From NCBI GenBank assembly GCA_041399205.1, contig JAWKTK010000004.1:372001-436000 (forward strand): 64,000 bases of DNA, given 5' to 3'. Shown one piece after another: positions 39,576-49,300 of the stretch. The translations under genes and the position numbers were made by a program. Under the pieces are notes generated by a model. The model saw only the letters and a list, made by a program, of their open reading frames with translations, was not told the origin of the DNA and ran no database searches. Source of the stretch: JAGQOZ01 sp041399205. GTDB taxonomy: Bacteria > Planctomycetota > Planctomycetia > Pirellulales > Pirellulaceae. Numbering within the stretch: position 1 is the first letter of the stretch; every line of letters begins with the position of its first letter.

Positions 39576-39631
39576 AGCCCGTTGCGTTAGCGAGGGACGG
39601 TGTAGAGGACCGCTCGCTTACGCTTCGGGCT
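39576..39631. repeat. Palindromic repeat (family C)
   Basis: Arms AGCCCG-TT-GCG-TT-AGCGAG and CTCGCT-TA-CGC-TT-CGGGCT form a long interrupted stem around a ~16-base loop. It lies between nagB and the large cytochrome gene on the minus strand. I recall similar GCGTTAGCGAGGG hairpins as dispersed elements in planctomycete genomes. It could act as a 3' end for the upstream (cytochrome) transcript. Confidence 0.65.
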
Positions 39632-39694
39632 AGGATTTTGATTTTGGCTAGGATTTCTCGTTCTCGTTGGGGATGAACATCTGAAATTTCAGAA

Positions 39695-42445
39695 CTACTT
39701 GCCAGCCGTTTGGGCGAACATCAAGTCGTCCGGGTTGCCTCGAGAAAGCAAGTAGGCGAACAAGTCTTTGACTTCGTCTTGGTTCAGCGCGTTCAGCAGT
39801 TGTTCTGGCATCAGCGAAGTGGCAGACGGTTTGTTCGATTCCACGTCAGCTTTCTTGATGGTTTCAATTTTGGTGGCATCTTCCGGATTGATCTGCACAA
39901 CCAGTTCTTCGTCCGATTCGGAAACAATCCGGCCCGTGACCGTGGTTCCTTTCGACGTTTCAATCACGGACGCTCGATACTGATCCGAAATCACTTTGCT
40001 GGGATGGATCAATGATTCGGCCAAGTCCTTGGGGCTGAAACGAGCGGCGACGCTGGTCAAGTCAGGCCCGGTTGCTCCGCCCTGTCCGTCAAATCGATGG
40101 CACGTGGCACACTTGGCCGCTGCAAAAGTACGTTTGCCATTTTCAAAGTTGCGAGCAGACAAGTTGCCGCTGACCAATTCCACCACTTGATCCACCGTCC
40201 ATTCTTGGCCTGGGCCGACGGGCTTGGGAATCTCTTCTGGAGCTGGCGGCGTGTTGTCGGTATTCGATTCGATGGCTAATTTTTCCGCGTCCGACAGATT
40301 GTCGAACGCTTCCTTGCGGATGTTTTCAATAAATCCGTTGTAGCTGGCTCCGCCGCTCTTGCCTTTCGCTCCATCCAACCAGGCGAAATATTGCTTGCGT
40401 TCATCTAGGGTCCAGCCATAACGCATGTTTCGCAGGACAAAAGCAAAATGCAGTTTTTGGATTTCTGGCTGATTGGACAACATGGCAGCAATCGTGTCGC
40501 CATAACCTGGGTTACGTTCCAGCAGATCCTTGGCGGCGAACCGGCTGGGCGCGTAGTCACGTTGCATCAACGTCAGCGTCTTTTGAATCACAGTGGGCGA
40601 ATTCAAATAGACTAAGACGCTAGACAACTCCGTGTTCAGTTCATCTTCGCCAGCGGGATATTGCGGATCCAATTGCGCCACGACGGATGCTTCCATGTTG
40701 CGGTCGGGTTTTCCAAGTCGAATAAACGCTAACGAGTATGTTCGCAAGAGCGCCAGTTGTCCTTCGGTATCCAATAAATTGAAGTCGGTGTCCAACAGCG
40801 CGGCAACTACTTTGGCTTGGATCTCGCGCTGCTTTGTTTCGTCCGAAATCTGATCACTGGTCGCTCGAACCAAACCGACCAAGCCTTCAATGCGTCGGCG
40901 AGCCTTCGTGTCTTCTAGAACTCGATCCATCCACAATTCGATTGAACGACATTCCAGAGCCAAACGAGCGGCGTAGCGAATGTGTCGGTCGGCATGTCCT
41001 AGAGCGTCCCAAACCACTTGCATTTGACTGTCAGAAAGTTCCGCAACTTCGCGTTCGCCCGCTGCATTCACGGTGGGGTGATACGATTCAATCAACCGTC
41101 GAAGTTGCCGCAACGCTCGATCCTCTGTTTCCATTTCCGGTTTACTGGTCGATTCGTCACCCACATAGGTCACTCGGTAAAGCGCCGACTGAGTGCCTCG
41201 TCCACCAACCGTAAAATAGAGTGCTCCGTCGGGGCCGACAGCAGCGTCGGTTAACGGCAGAGCCGCGCGAGAAATGAATTCTTCTTTTTCACCTACGTAG
41301 CTGCCGCCTTGCGGAGTCAGATGGATAGCGTACATGGTGCCAAAGGTCCAATCTAACAGGTAGATGGCCTTTTGGTATTCAGTGGGAAACTTGGTGCCTG
41401 TGCCAAACATGACTCCGGTGGGCGAACCTGGGCCAATTTCGACGGCGGGAGGGAGGCTATCGACAAAGTAGGTGGGCCATTTGCCGGTGCCGCTTCGCCA
41501 GCCGAATTCACTGCCGCTGACGGCGTGGACAATTCGAGTGGGGCGGTACCAAGGCATGCCAAAGTCCCATTCCATATCGGCGTCGTAGGCAAAGAGTTCG
41601 CCTTCTTGGTTAAAATCGATGTCGTACGGATTGCGATATCCCATGCTGATGATTTCCCAGGTCTTGCCCGCTGGATCGGTCTTGGCAATCCAACCGCCCG
41701 GCGCCAGTTTGCCTCGCGCGTGGCCTCGCGCGTCCCATTGCCGAGGCAACAAGAGATCTTCATTCCAGCTGGGCAGGATGCGGCTGGCGGTGATTTCGCT
41801 GGGCGGATCGGTGTGATTACCAGCGACGATATAGATGCTCTTTCCGTCGGGAGAAAGTCGCAATGCGTGTGGTCCGTGTTCGCCACCTCCGTTTAGTTTT
41901 TTCAGCAGTTGGACATCGTCATATTGGTCATCGCCGTCCGTGTCGGTGGCCTTGTAAAGCCCGCTGCCTGGTCCACCGTTGACGGAAAAATAGAGTGCAT
42001 CAAAGGCACACAACATACCTTGCGCGGATGTCATTTCCAAATCCAGCTTTTCCACTTGCGTTGCTTCGTCCGAACCGATGGTAGCTGGGGTGATGCGGTA
42101 GACGCCCTTGTCACCTTGATCACAGGCCAAGATGCGTCCTTGCGGATCGAAGGTCATCGATACCCACGAACCTTGCGTGTCCTTCGGCACGGTGTACAGC
42201 AGTTCGATTTGGAACCCGGGACGCACCCAGAAGATGTCTTGCTTGCCTTCTCCTTTCTGGACTTCGTCATAACTCTTGGACGGCTCGACTTGAGGTGTCT
42301 GCGTTGCAACTTTCGGCTGGTCGGCATCGGGCGCGGCTTCTTCCTGAGCGAACGCACCACTGACCAAACACAGCATGAGATAAAGGCCGAATCGAGCATA
42401 ACGCTCGACGAATTGAATCTTTCCAGACATCGTCAATCGTTCCAT
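39695..42445 (-). CDS. Planctomycete membrane-attached dehydrogenase-like protein with haem-binding domain
   Basis: 916 aa, secreted: the signal sequence lies around FGLYLMLCLVSGAFAQ. In order it has a sorbosone/PQQ-dehydrogenase-like beta-propeller (~70-430; WVSMTFDPQGRILACDQGDKG, GEHGPHALRLSPDGKSIY, GYRNPYDIDFNQEGELFAYD), a HEAT-like helical region (~440-740) and a C-terminal cytochrome c domain of the PVC type with CATCHRFDGQGGATGPDLT (~777) and LAESLIHPSKVISDQYR. The architecture matches the common planctomycete family of putative membrane-bound dehydrogenases. An internal ATG five codons on (MSGKIQF) is an alternative start. The substrate is unknown; periplasmic electron transfer is inferred from the haem motif. 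Confidence 0.88.
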   Translation of the reverse strand: MERLTMSGKIQFVERYARFGLYLMLCLVSGAFAQEEAAPDADQPKVATQTPQVEPSKSYDEVQKGEGKQDIFWVRPGFQIELLYTVPKDTQGSWVSMTFDPQGRILACDQGDKGVYRITPATIGSDEATQVEKLDLEMTSAQGMLCAFDALYFSVNGGPGSGLYKATDTDGDDQYDDVQLLKKLNGGGEHGPHALRLSPDGKSIYIVAGNHTDPPSEITASRILPSWNEDLLLPRQWDARGHARGKLAPGGWIAKTDPAGKTWEIISMGYRNPYDIDFNQEGELFAYDADMEWDFGMPWYRPTRIVHAVSGSEFGWRSGTGKWPTYFVDSLPPAVEIGPGSPTGVMFGTGTKFPTEYQKAIYLLDWTFGTMYAIHLTPQGGSYVGEKEEFISRAALPLTDAAVGPDGALYFTVGGRGTQSALYRVTYVGDESTSKPEMETEDRALRQLRRLIESYHPTVNAAGEREVAELSDSQMQVVWDALGHADRHIRYAARLALECRSIELWMDRVLEDTKARRRIEGLVGLVRATSDQISDETKQREIQAKVVAALLDTDFNLLDTEGQLALLRTYSLAFIRLGKPDRNMEASVVAQLDPQYPAGEDELNTELSSVLVYLNSPTVIQKTLTLMQRDYAPSRFAAKDLLERNPGYGDTIAAMLSNQPEIQKLHFAFVLRNMRYGWTLDERKQYFAWLDGAKGKSGGASYNGFIENIRKEAFDNLSDAEKLAIESNTDNTPPAPEEIPKPVGPGQEWTVDQVVELVSGNLSARNFENGKRTFAAAKCATCHRFDGQGGATGPDLTSVAARFSPKDLAESLIHPSKVISDQYRASVIETSKGTTVTGRIVSESDEELVVQINPEDATKIETIKKADVESNKPSATSLMPEQLLNALNQDEVKDLFAYLLSRGNPDDLMFAQTAGK

Positions 42446-43390
42446 ATCTTAAGGATTGGGTAACCAGGTAAGTTTCGGGCGGGGCTAATCAGGCGGTGTT
42501 CTTCGAGAGATTGTCGCCGGTGATTAGACTAGGGAAGGAAACGCAAAATGGATTCGGGCCAGTCGGAATGGTCGGCAACCAAAGTGCGTTACTTTTGCTT
42601 GTGCAACGTGCCTGTATGTTAACCTAAGTGCGGGCTGTTTTTCGAGTCGGCTGTCAAAAATTCGCCACATTTGACAATTTACGGTAACATTCGCAGAGCC
42701 GGATTTCTGGCTTCCACGTGCTTTTGTTTTCGGCGACCACTCATGTGAATTCGCCGGAATCGACCTCGATTGTTCACACTTGTTTTCGTTGTCACTGTGA
42801 TGGCTTGGGTGGCATACTTGACCCGTTTGACCAGAGGGCAAGCAACGGAATACACCTATAGCTACAGCAATCTGTTCGACGGTGGGATAGCGTCGGGTCA
42901 CAGAACGGCTAGCTTCGACATGGTTCGCGCGGTCGAAGAAGGGATGGGCGCTGGGGCCAGTTGGGTCGCACCGGTTTCGTTTACCAAGGAATTGATCTGG
43001 GCCCCGCCGTTTCTGATTTCTCCTACTTATTGTCGTTGCTATTGTCTAAAACGGGAACGTGATTGTTCCCATCGCAACGGATTTGGCGAGTCGTCTTGGT
43101 GTAACGAATGACGTTTGTCTTTCCGCCTTTAGACGGAAGTACAGCTATGCTAACCGCCTAAAGGCGGACTACGAACTGATGTTGCCTGAACGCAACGTCC
43201 AAGTTCAGCTGTTGGGAATCGGCAGCATCGGTCGTTTCTTGACCTATCTTTTCTAGTGTTGCGAAACTGGCGCCACGCCAAGCTTTCGCGGTTTTACATT
43301 CGGCTTTGAGTGAATTCGAATCGAATCGAATCGGTTCGCTCGCAGCAAGTCGAACTCGCCACACGGATCGACCCGCCAACTGAGAAAGCC
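42446..43390. other. Long divergent intergenic region
   Basis: About 945 bases separate the minus-strand cytochrome gene from the plus-strand adaptor gene. It must hold both promoters, but no convincing -35/-10 pair was found. It contains a family B repeat (43121-43176). Open frames on both strands (for example plus strand 42770-43111, starting with a hydrophobic stretch) have no recognisable family and are not called. The amount of unexplained DNA is unusual for this window. Confidence 0.5.
43121..43176. repeat. Compound palindromic repeat (family B), copy 2
   Basis: Contains the hairpins TTCCGCCTTT-AGACGGAA and CCGCCTAAAGGCGG followed by ACTACGAAC, the same building blocks as the copy at 36110 but without the matching outer arm on the left. 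It is probably a partly decayed member of a dispersed family. Confidence 0.6.
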
Positions 43391-44914
43391 ATGCCGGATA
43401 CCTTCCGGCGCGGAGGACGCTTCGCGCTGCGACATCTACTAAAATGGTTGACCACTTGCGAACGAATCGTTCGCAAGATGCGGTGGTGGATTGCGCACTT
43501 GGCGGTCGCCGGTGCCACGTTTGCGGCGCTGGCGTATATCGTTTGGCTCGTGATCCTGCCCGCCTATCAAAACCCAAAGTCTCGGATGTACACCTCCAAG
43601 CTTGGCTACGCCAATCTGCTGCGCAGCAGCGGCAAGCCCTTTCCGGTCAAAGTTGCCAACGTCCAGCAACGTCACTTTGCCGAACCGATCTTGGGTGAAG
43701 GGATCATCGCCAGTCAACCGGTGACCGTTCCCGTTATTCCCATGGACTTTATCACCAAGGTCCACGTCACCACGGGCGACATCGTGCACGCGGGTCAGCT
43801 GCTGGCCGAATTGGGTGATTCGCGAGCCAAAATCAAAGTGGAATCGGCTCGGTTGGCAGTGTCGACCACGGAAGCGGAATCGCGCCGAGTGGAAATTGGT
43901 TCGGCCTTTGTGCTGGCACAAGAGCGACCGGAAAAAGATCAAATCAATCTGGAGGCTGCGCAAAAACGAACGGAAAAAATCAAAGAACAGCAGCAAATGT
44001 ACGAGACGATGTTTACCAAAGGCATTATCTCGAAATCCAAATTCCTGGAACTCGAAAAAGAACTGATCGAAGAAGAAAAAGACGCTCGGCTGGCCAAGTT
44101 CTATCTGGGCATGTCCGAAAAAGGCGTCAAGCAAAGCCGGCAAATTGCCAAGAACGCTGTAGAAGATGCGCGCCGAGCACTTGCGCATCGACAGGCCGAA
44201 TTGGCGCACTACCAAGTCCGCTCGCCTTGCGATGGCGTGGTGGAACGCGTGCTGATTGCCGATGGCGAATACAACCAGGATGCTGGTAAACCGGCGTTCT
44301 TAATTGCCCGAGGCATGTGGTTTGAATGCCATTTGGACCAACGAGTGATCAATCGAATTGAAGCGGGACAGTCGGCCAAAATCTATCTAGAAGCCATGCC
44401 TGGCCAACCGTTGACCGGTAAGATCACCAAAATCATTCCGCTGGTCAGTTTCAATTTGGGTGGCCCGGAAACGAACCGTCCGTTGCGACCGCGTGGTTCC
44501 GGCGGGCCCGAATGGCCGGCCACTTTCCGAGTGAACATTGAATTTGACGAATCGAGCCAACTGCAAAGTAAATCGGACAACGAATCAAAGCGTCTGGTCC
44601 CTGGCATGACTGGATTCGGTGAAGTGCTGGCGCGGCGCGAAAGCATGGCGGTGCCCCTTTCGGCCGTTAGTTCGCTTTCGGCCGGCAGCGGTTTTGTCTA
44701 CGTCATGATTGACGATACCAACTGGACCGTTAAAGGCGTGCGTACTGGCGCGGTGAAGGACGGCTTCATTGAAATCCTATCCGGGCTGCAAGGCAATGAA
44801 ACGGTCATCAGCCAAGGGCATGAAGTCTTGGAAGAAGGCGATTTGGTGGAAATCCAAGGCCGCTACGATGGGCCTCGTCCAAGATCGGATTCGTACGGAG
44901 ACGAAGTGTTATGA
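43391..44914 (+). CDS. HlyD/RND-type membrane fusion (adaptor) protein
   Basis: 507 aa from the ATG giving MPDTFRRGGRF; an upstream in-frame GTG at 43310 would add 27 weak residues. One N-terminal transmembrane helix (IAHLAVAGATFAALAYIVWLV) is followed by a lipoyl-like half (FITKVHVTTGDIVHAGQLLAELG), a long coiled coil (~150-290, rich in Glu/Lys/Gln), the second lipoyl half (YQVRSPCDGVVERVLIADGEY) and beta-barrel/membrane-proximal domains (GMWFECHLDQRVINRIEAGQ, VPGMTGFGEVLARRESMAVPL). It overlaps the next gene by ATGA. Adaptors normally join an inner-membrane transporter to a TolC channel; here the neighbours are a TPR membrane protein and a GT39-like glycosyltransferase, and a TolC-like gene lies 10 kb on. 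Confidence 0.88.
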   Translation: MPDTFRRGGRFALRHLLKWLTTCERIVRKMRWWIAHLAVAGATFAALAYIVWLVILPAYQNPKSRMYTSKLGYANLLRSSGKPFPVKVANVQQRHFAEPILGEGIIASQPVTVPVIPMDFITKVHVTTGDIVHAGQLLAELGDSRAKIKVESARLAVSTTEAESRRVEIGSAFVLAQERPEKDQINLEAAQKRTEKIKEQQQMYETMFTKGIISKSKFLELEKELIEEEKDARLAKFYLGMSEKGVKQSRQIAKNAVEDARRALAHRQAELAHYQVRSPCDGVVERVLIADGEYNQDAGKPAFLIARGMWFECHLDQRVINRIEAGQSAKIYLEAMPGQPLTGKITKIIPLVSFNLGGPETNRPLRPRGSGGPEWPATFRVNIEFDESSQLQSKSDNESKRLVPGMTGFGEVLARRESMAVPLSAVSSLSAGSGFVYVMIDDTNWTVKGVRTGAVKDGFIEILSGLQGNETVISQGHEVLEEGDLVEIQGRYDGPRPRSDSYGDEVL

Positions 44915-46377
44915 ACATCGCGTCGACATTGCGTTCGAACCTAGTTCGCATTTGGCGATACGGCATCCTACTGCCGCTGCAGTGGGCCGAAGATGGCGAA
45001 CTCATCGGGCGGATGATTACCATCGGAGGCTTTTTGGCGAGTCTGCTGATTGCGTTGGTTTCGCTAGGAAAACCTTGGTACAGCGTTCCCGTCGACTTTG
45101 TGGAAACGAGCGGGAAAGAGTTCTTGGTGTTGCAGCATGGACGTTTGACCGGCGTCATGAAAGTGGCCGTCTTGTTGGTGATGGTGCGGATCATGCTCGG
45201 AGCGTCGCTACGAATTTTGATTCCTTCGCGGCGCAGTTGGGAAACGTGGCGAACCACCAGCACTCGCTGGGCCCTGACGCTGCTGGTTCTGGTCTTGGCG
45301 TTTCCTGGTTTGACGATGCATTTGGAAACGAATCTATCCGGCCATGCTTCGTGGCAAGACGCGCAACACTACAGTCTGACGTGGCTGGGTGGCGATGTTT
45401 ACAACGACACCGACGCGGGCGAAGATTTTTCCAAAGCCGCCGTGCTGCTCAGCGGGATTTCCACCCAATGCGGATTGTTTGATCTGCCGGAAGGCATGGC
45501 AGGTGGTGTGCGAGTGGCCACGCTGGGATTCATCGTCGATTGGCTAGGATACGGCACCGTGTTCACTCAATTCGAAGGAAAAGGCTGGTTGGCAGCGGCG
45601 GCCGGAACGCTGCTGTTCTTAGTCATGATGGCTCGCTTCAGCTACGGGATGCCGATGCGAAAACGAACGATTCGCCGCATGATCTTGGTTCCCTCGTTTG
45701 TGGCCACCACGTTGATTTCGCTGTGCTTTGCTGCGGTCTTGACCAGCGGTCACTATTTGACGCAAGCTCGCATCGAACACGCTAAAGGAAACTACGATCG
45801 TTCGCTGCAGCTGCTGGACCATGCGGCGGTGGTCTTGCCCGCGATCCGGCATCACACGCATTTTGTGGCGCAACGAGGCTACTTGTTGTTGGCGCTGGAC
45901 CGGATGAGCGAACCAGAGGCGAAACTGGTTTACGGCGTGGAAATGGAAGCCGCCGGTCATTTGGGACAGGCCGAAGAAACGTTTTGGCAGATCCTACAAG
46001 AAGAGTCGGATCGAGTTCCTGTCTGGCAATGGCGGCCGGTCACGCGAGAAGCTTACCGCGCACTCTTGCGGTCGGGTTTGGAGGATTTGAATTCGGGGCA
46101 GAATGAACGAGCGCACGAAACGCTGTCGCTGTTGTCACGCGTTTGTCCGGTTTCGCTCAAAACGTCCATCGCGTTGCAATACGCAGCGCTGCGTCTAGAT
46201 AAGGCGGACGAATGTTCGTTATTGGTGCATCGAGTTCGTTCGACATATGACGCGTATGATGCGCTCAGCAAACGAGGCGTGATGGCGATGGTGGAAGACA
46301 ATGCCGCGCGAGCACACTACTTGGCAGGCAACACCGTGGCGGCAGTGCGGCATCCTCGGAGGTCGATTCGGCCATGA
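44911..46377 (+). CDS. Multi-pass membrane protein with TPR-like region
   Basis: 488 aa; no named family recognised. About six hydrophobic segments can be seen (residues ~32-50, ~85-103, ~118-135, ~180-200, ~225-242 and ~258-280). A soluble helical region with TPR-like repeats follows (ARIEHAKGNYDRSLQLLDHAAVVLP, LGQAEETFWQILQEESDRVP, GQNERAHETLSLLSRVCP). It is coupled on both sides by ATGA overlaps: its start overlaps the adaptor stop and its stop overlaps the glycosyltransferase start. This tight coupling suggests that the three proteins assemble together, perhaps with this one as a scaffold in the inner membrane. The last residues (RHPRRSIRP) look unstructured. Confidence 0.78.
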   Translation: MNIASTLRSNLVRIWRYGILLPLQWAEDGELIGRMITIGGFLASLLIALVSLGKPWYSVPVDFVETSGKEFLVLQHGRLTGVMKVAVLLVMVRIMLGASLRILIPSRRSWETWRTTSTRWALTLLVLVLAFPGLTMHLETNLSGHASWQDAQHYSLTWLGGDVYNDTDAGEDFSKAAVLLSGISTQCGLFDLPEGMAGGVRVATLGFIVDWLGYGTVFTQFEGKGWLAAAAGTLLFLVMMARFSYGMPMRKRTIRRMILVPSFVATTLISLCFAAVLTSGHYLTQARIEHAKGNYDRSLQLLDHAAVVLPAIRHHTHFVAQRGYLLLALDRMSEPEAKLVYGVEMEAAGHLGQAEETFWQILQEESDRVPVWQWRPVTREAYRALLRSGLEDLNSGQNERAHETLSLLSRVCPVSLKTSIALQYAALRLDKADECSLLVHRVRSTYDAYDALSKRGVMAMVEDNAARAHYLAGNTVAAVRHPRRSIRP

Positions 46378-49300
46378 CCAGCGGTGCCGACAAGCAGCGT
46401 CCGCCTATCAATTGGGCTAAGCGACGTTCTAGTGCGCGCAGCTGGCGTTCGCTGCAGAAGGCGACGATGTCCGCCACTATCATCGGCGTTTTTTTCCTAG
46501 CAGTGGCTTACGCTCTGTATCGCTTTCAAGTTCCGGGCGACTACCGTCTGTACGATTTTGAATTTCCGGAACAGTCCAAGTGGATTGCGGCCGAAGGCGA
46601 CTATCCGTACGCCGGCTTCTTTCGTAAGGAAATGCATTTTCATGCCAACGTCAAGCACGCGTGGGTGGTGGTGGCTCCGTATCAAGGCTTTGAAGTCTCT
46701 GTCAACGGCAATATGCTCAGTCGCTTTTTCCTGTGGCGGTCGACGCGTCCTTTTCAAAACGGCTTGATGGAAGTCGGCCAACGTGTCGCTACCGATCTGC
46801 CGTCCATGGGGCTGAATTATCCTCGTGAATACCAGTGGACAAACCACCGCAACCATATTCTGCCCGTGTTCATTGATCTGACAAATTCGTTGCGTCTAGG
46901 CCGTAACGTTATTTGCTTTGAACTGGAATCTCGCCACGCACCTGCTCGAGTTCGCTTTACGGGCTGCGTCGAACTCGTCACCGGTGAAAAAATTGAAATC
47001 CACAGTGACGAAAGCTTTCAGGCTTATCAGGTTCCTCGAGGTCAAACGCATCGTAACTGGAATTCCAATGCCATCATGAAGCTGGATTGGCCGCCCGCCA
47101 AAATTGTCGAAGCACCCGGCGGCCATATGTTTCGCCATGTTCCAACCGAAGCGTACACCACTCCGTTTCAAGGCGAATGGATGTTTTCGGCCAATCGGCA
47201 ATGGGAAACCGATGGACGTTGGGCCGGCTCGAAGCGTCCGCAATCGTATTACTATCAAATCGAATGGAACGTACCGGACACGCCTCAGGAAGCGTACATT
47301 CGAGTTTTCTGTAATCGGCCGTATTACATTTTTGTCAATGGTCGCTTGGTCGATCCTCGACTGCCTTACAGTAAAACTCGCACGGGTGACGAATGGATTG
47401 TCAATTCCAAACCGCCTACACCTCGAGGTCCACCCGAACTACTGGACCCGGATGAAACGGGAAACCTGTTCGTGGGAACTCGCTTCGAGAATCCTCGGCA
47501 TGGTGACCCGACCGAAAACGAATATCGGCGGATGGAAAATTCGCTGAACCAAACTTCCGATCGTCCGTTTCAAAATGCGTGGGCGGAGATGCCTGGGTCG
47601 TACGTTGATCCCCAGAAAGGTTTTCAGCACAGTTTTGATCCCAAAGGTCCGATCGTTTCGCCCGAAGCCGTGGTGCCTCGCGCTCTGACTCGCAACGCAG
47701 AAGATGTAACATACCGAGCATACGGAATTGCCAACTTATTGAAGGAAGGTGCCAATCGGATTGTGGTCCGGGCTACCGACGATCCGCTCCGAGACGAAAT
47801 GGGCAGCGGCGCTCCGCGCTTAGCGGCCGATGTGGGTGTGGTGGGTGTTCGAGGCGAACAGTTCATGACGCACACCGGCAAGGGTTGGACGCTACACGTA
47901 GGCGGTTTGGATCAACCGAGTCACCCGGCGATCACCTATCCGCTGCCGAAGAAACCGGCGCTGCTGGAGTTTCGCGGGCATGCTCGAGTCCCTGCCGGAC
48001 GGAAATGGAAATCGCTGGTGCATTCGCTGCTGGGCGCCGCGGCCGTGGTGATTGCCTATTGGGGCACGTTTCGCCTAATTGTCGCTCGCTTTCACGTTCA
48101 ATATTTGGTGCCATCCATCTTGGCCGTGGTGGGAGCGGTTTTGTTGCAGGCGACCATGAAAGAAAACCATGAATTGGTCCATTTTTTGATAGAACGCACT
48201 TGGGCTTGGATTTCTGTTGGTGTGATTTGCTTGCCCATCATCTTGTTGGTGACGATTCACGTGGTGAGATCGATTCGGCTGAGTCGGTTCGTACGGTTGC
48301 CGCTGGAGCGAATTGGCGAAAAGTTTGAGCATTCGGCGGATCGGCAGCGCTGGATCGCGTGGCCGATTCTGTTGGTGCTGCTGTGTTTTTGTGCCTTCGT
48401 GCGCGCGTACAACGTCGACTTCCAAACCTTGGACGATGACGAATATGCGTCAGTCCAAGCGGCGATGGCCGTCGCGGAAACGGGCACGCCGGTCTACCCG
48501 AACGGTATCTACTATTCACGCAGTCCGCTGCACCATTATCTAGCCGGCGCTACGGTCTGGCTGTTCGGCGGTAATGTGTGGGTGTTGCGAATGGGCCCGA
48601 TTCTGCTGGGCGTCGGTACAGGCTGGATGATGTATCTGATTGGTTCGCAAATCTTGGGTTCTCGCTGGATCGGCTTGGGCGCACTGCTTGTCTATTCGCT
48701 GCATCCGTTTTTGATCTTCAGTAGCCATATTGCTCGGTTCTATCAGCAGCAACAGTTCTTTGCGGTGTTGGTGTTTTATTTTTTCTACTTCGGATTCGTA
48801 AAATGGGGACGACCGTTTCATCGATACGCCACGATCTGGGCGTTTTCTGCGGCGATCCAAAGTCAAGAAATCAGCGCCGTGTTGGGCCTTTCCATGCTGC
48901 TGGGATTCGTCGCGTTTTCTCATTTTGTGAAGACCAGCGAAATCATCAAACTGGCGATTCATGCCGCGTGCTTGATTGGATGTTTGGCGGTGGACTTTGC
49001 CGCGTTCCAGTTGATCTGTTTAACTCGTTTGGAAGGCGTGTCACCAAACGTCGAAGCGTCCGTCAAGCCAAACTTTACGTATGCGTTGAATCTGTTGGCG
49101 ATGTTTGTGACGTATGGCCGAGTACATTTGGCACTGTCCGTGTTTGTGCTGATCGGAGTTGCTTATGGCGTGAAGCGTCGTGACAAAGGGTTCTTGTTCC
49201 TGGCCTTAATGGCGTTTTCTGGAATTTTGTTTGCGGTGACGTTTATTACCGGCGTCAGTTTGCGATATCAATATTGGATCATTGCACCGTGGATCTTGAT

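Noticed and set aside
42770..43111. Possible 113-codon gene with an N-terminal hydrophobic stretch
   Set aside because: No ribosome site, no recognisable family, and it overlaps a similarly unlikely frame on the other strand.
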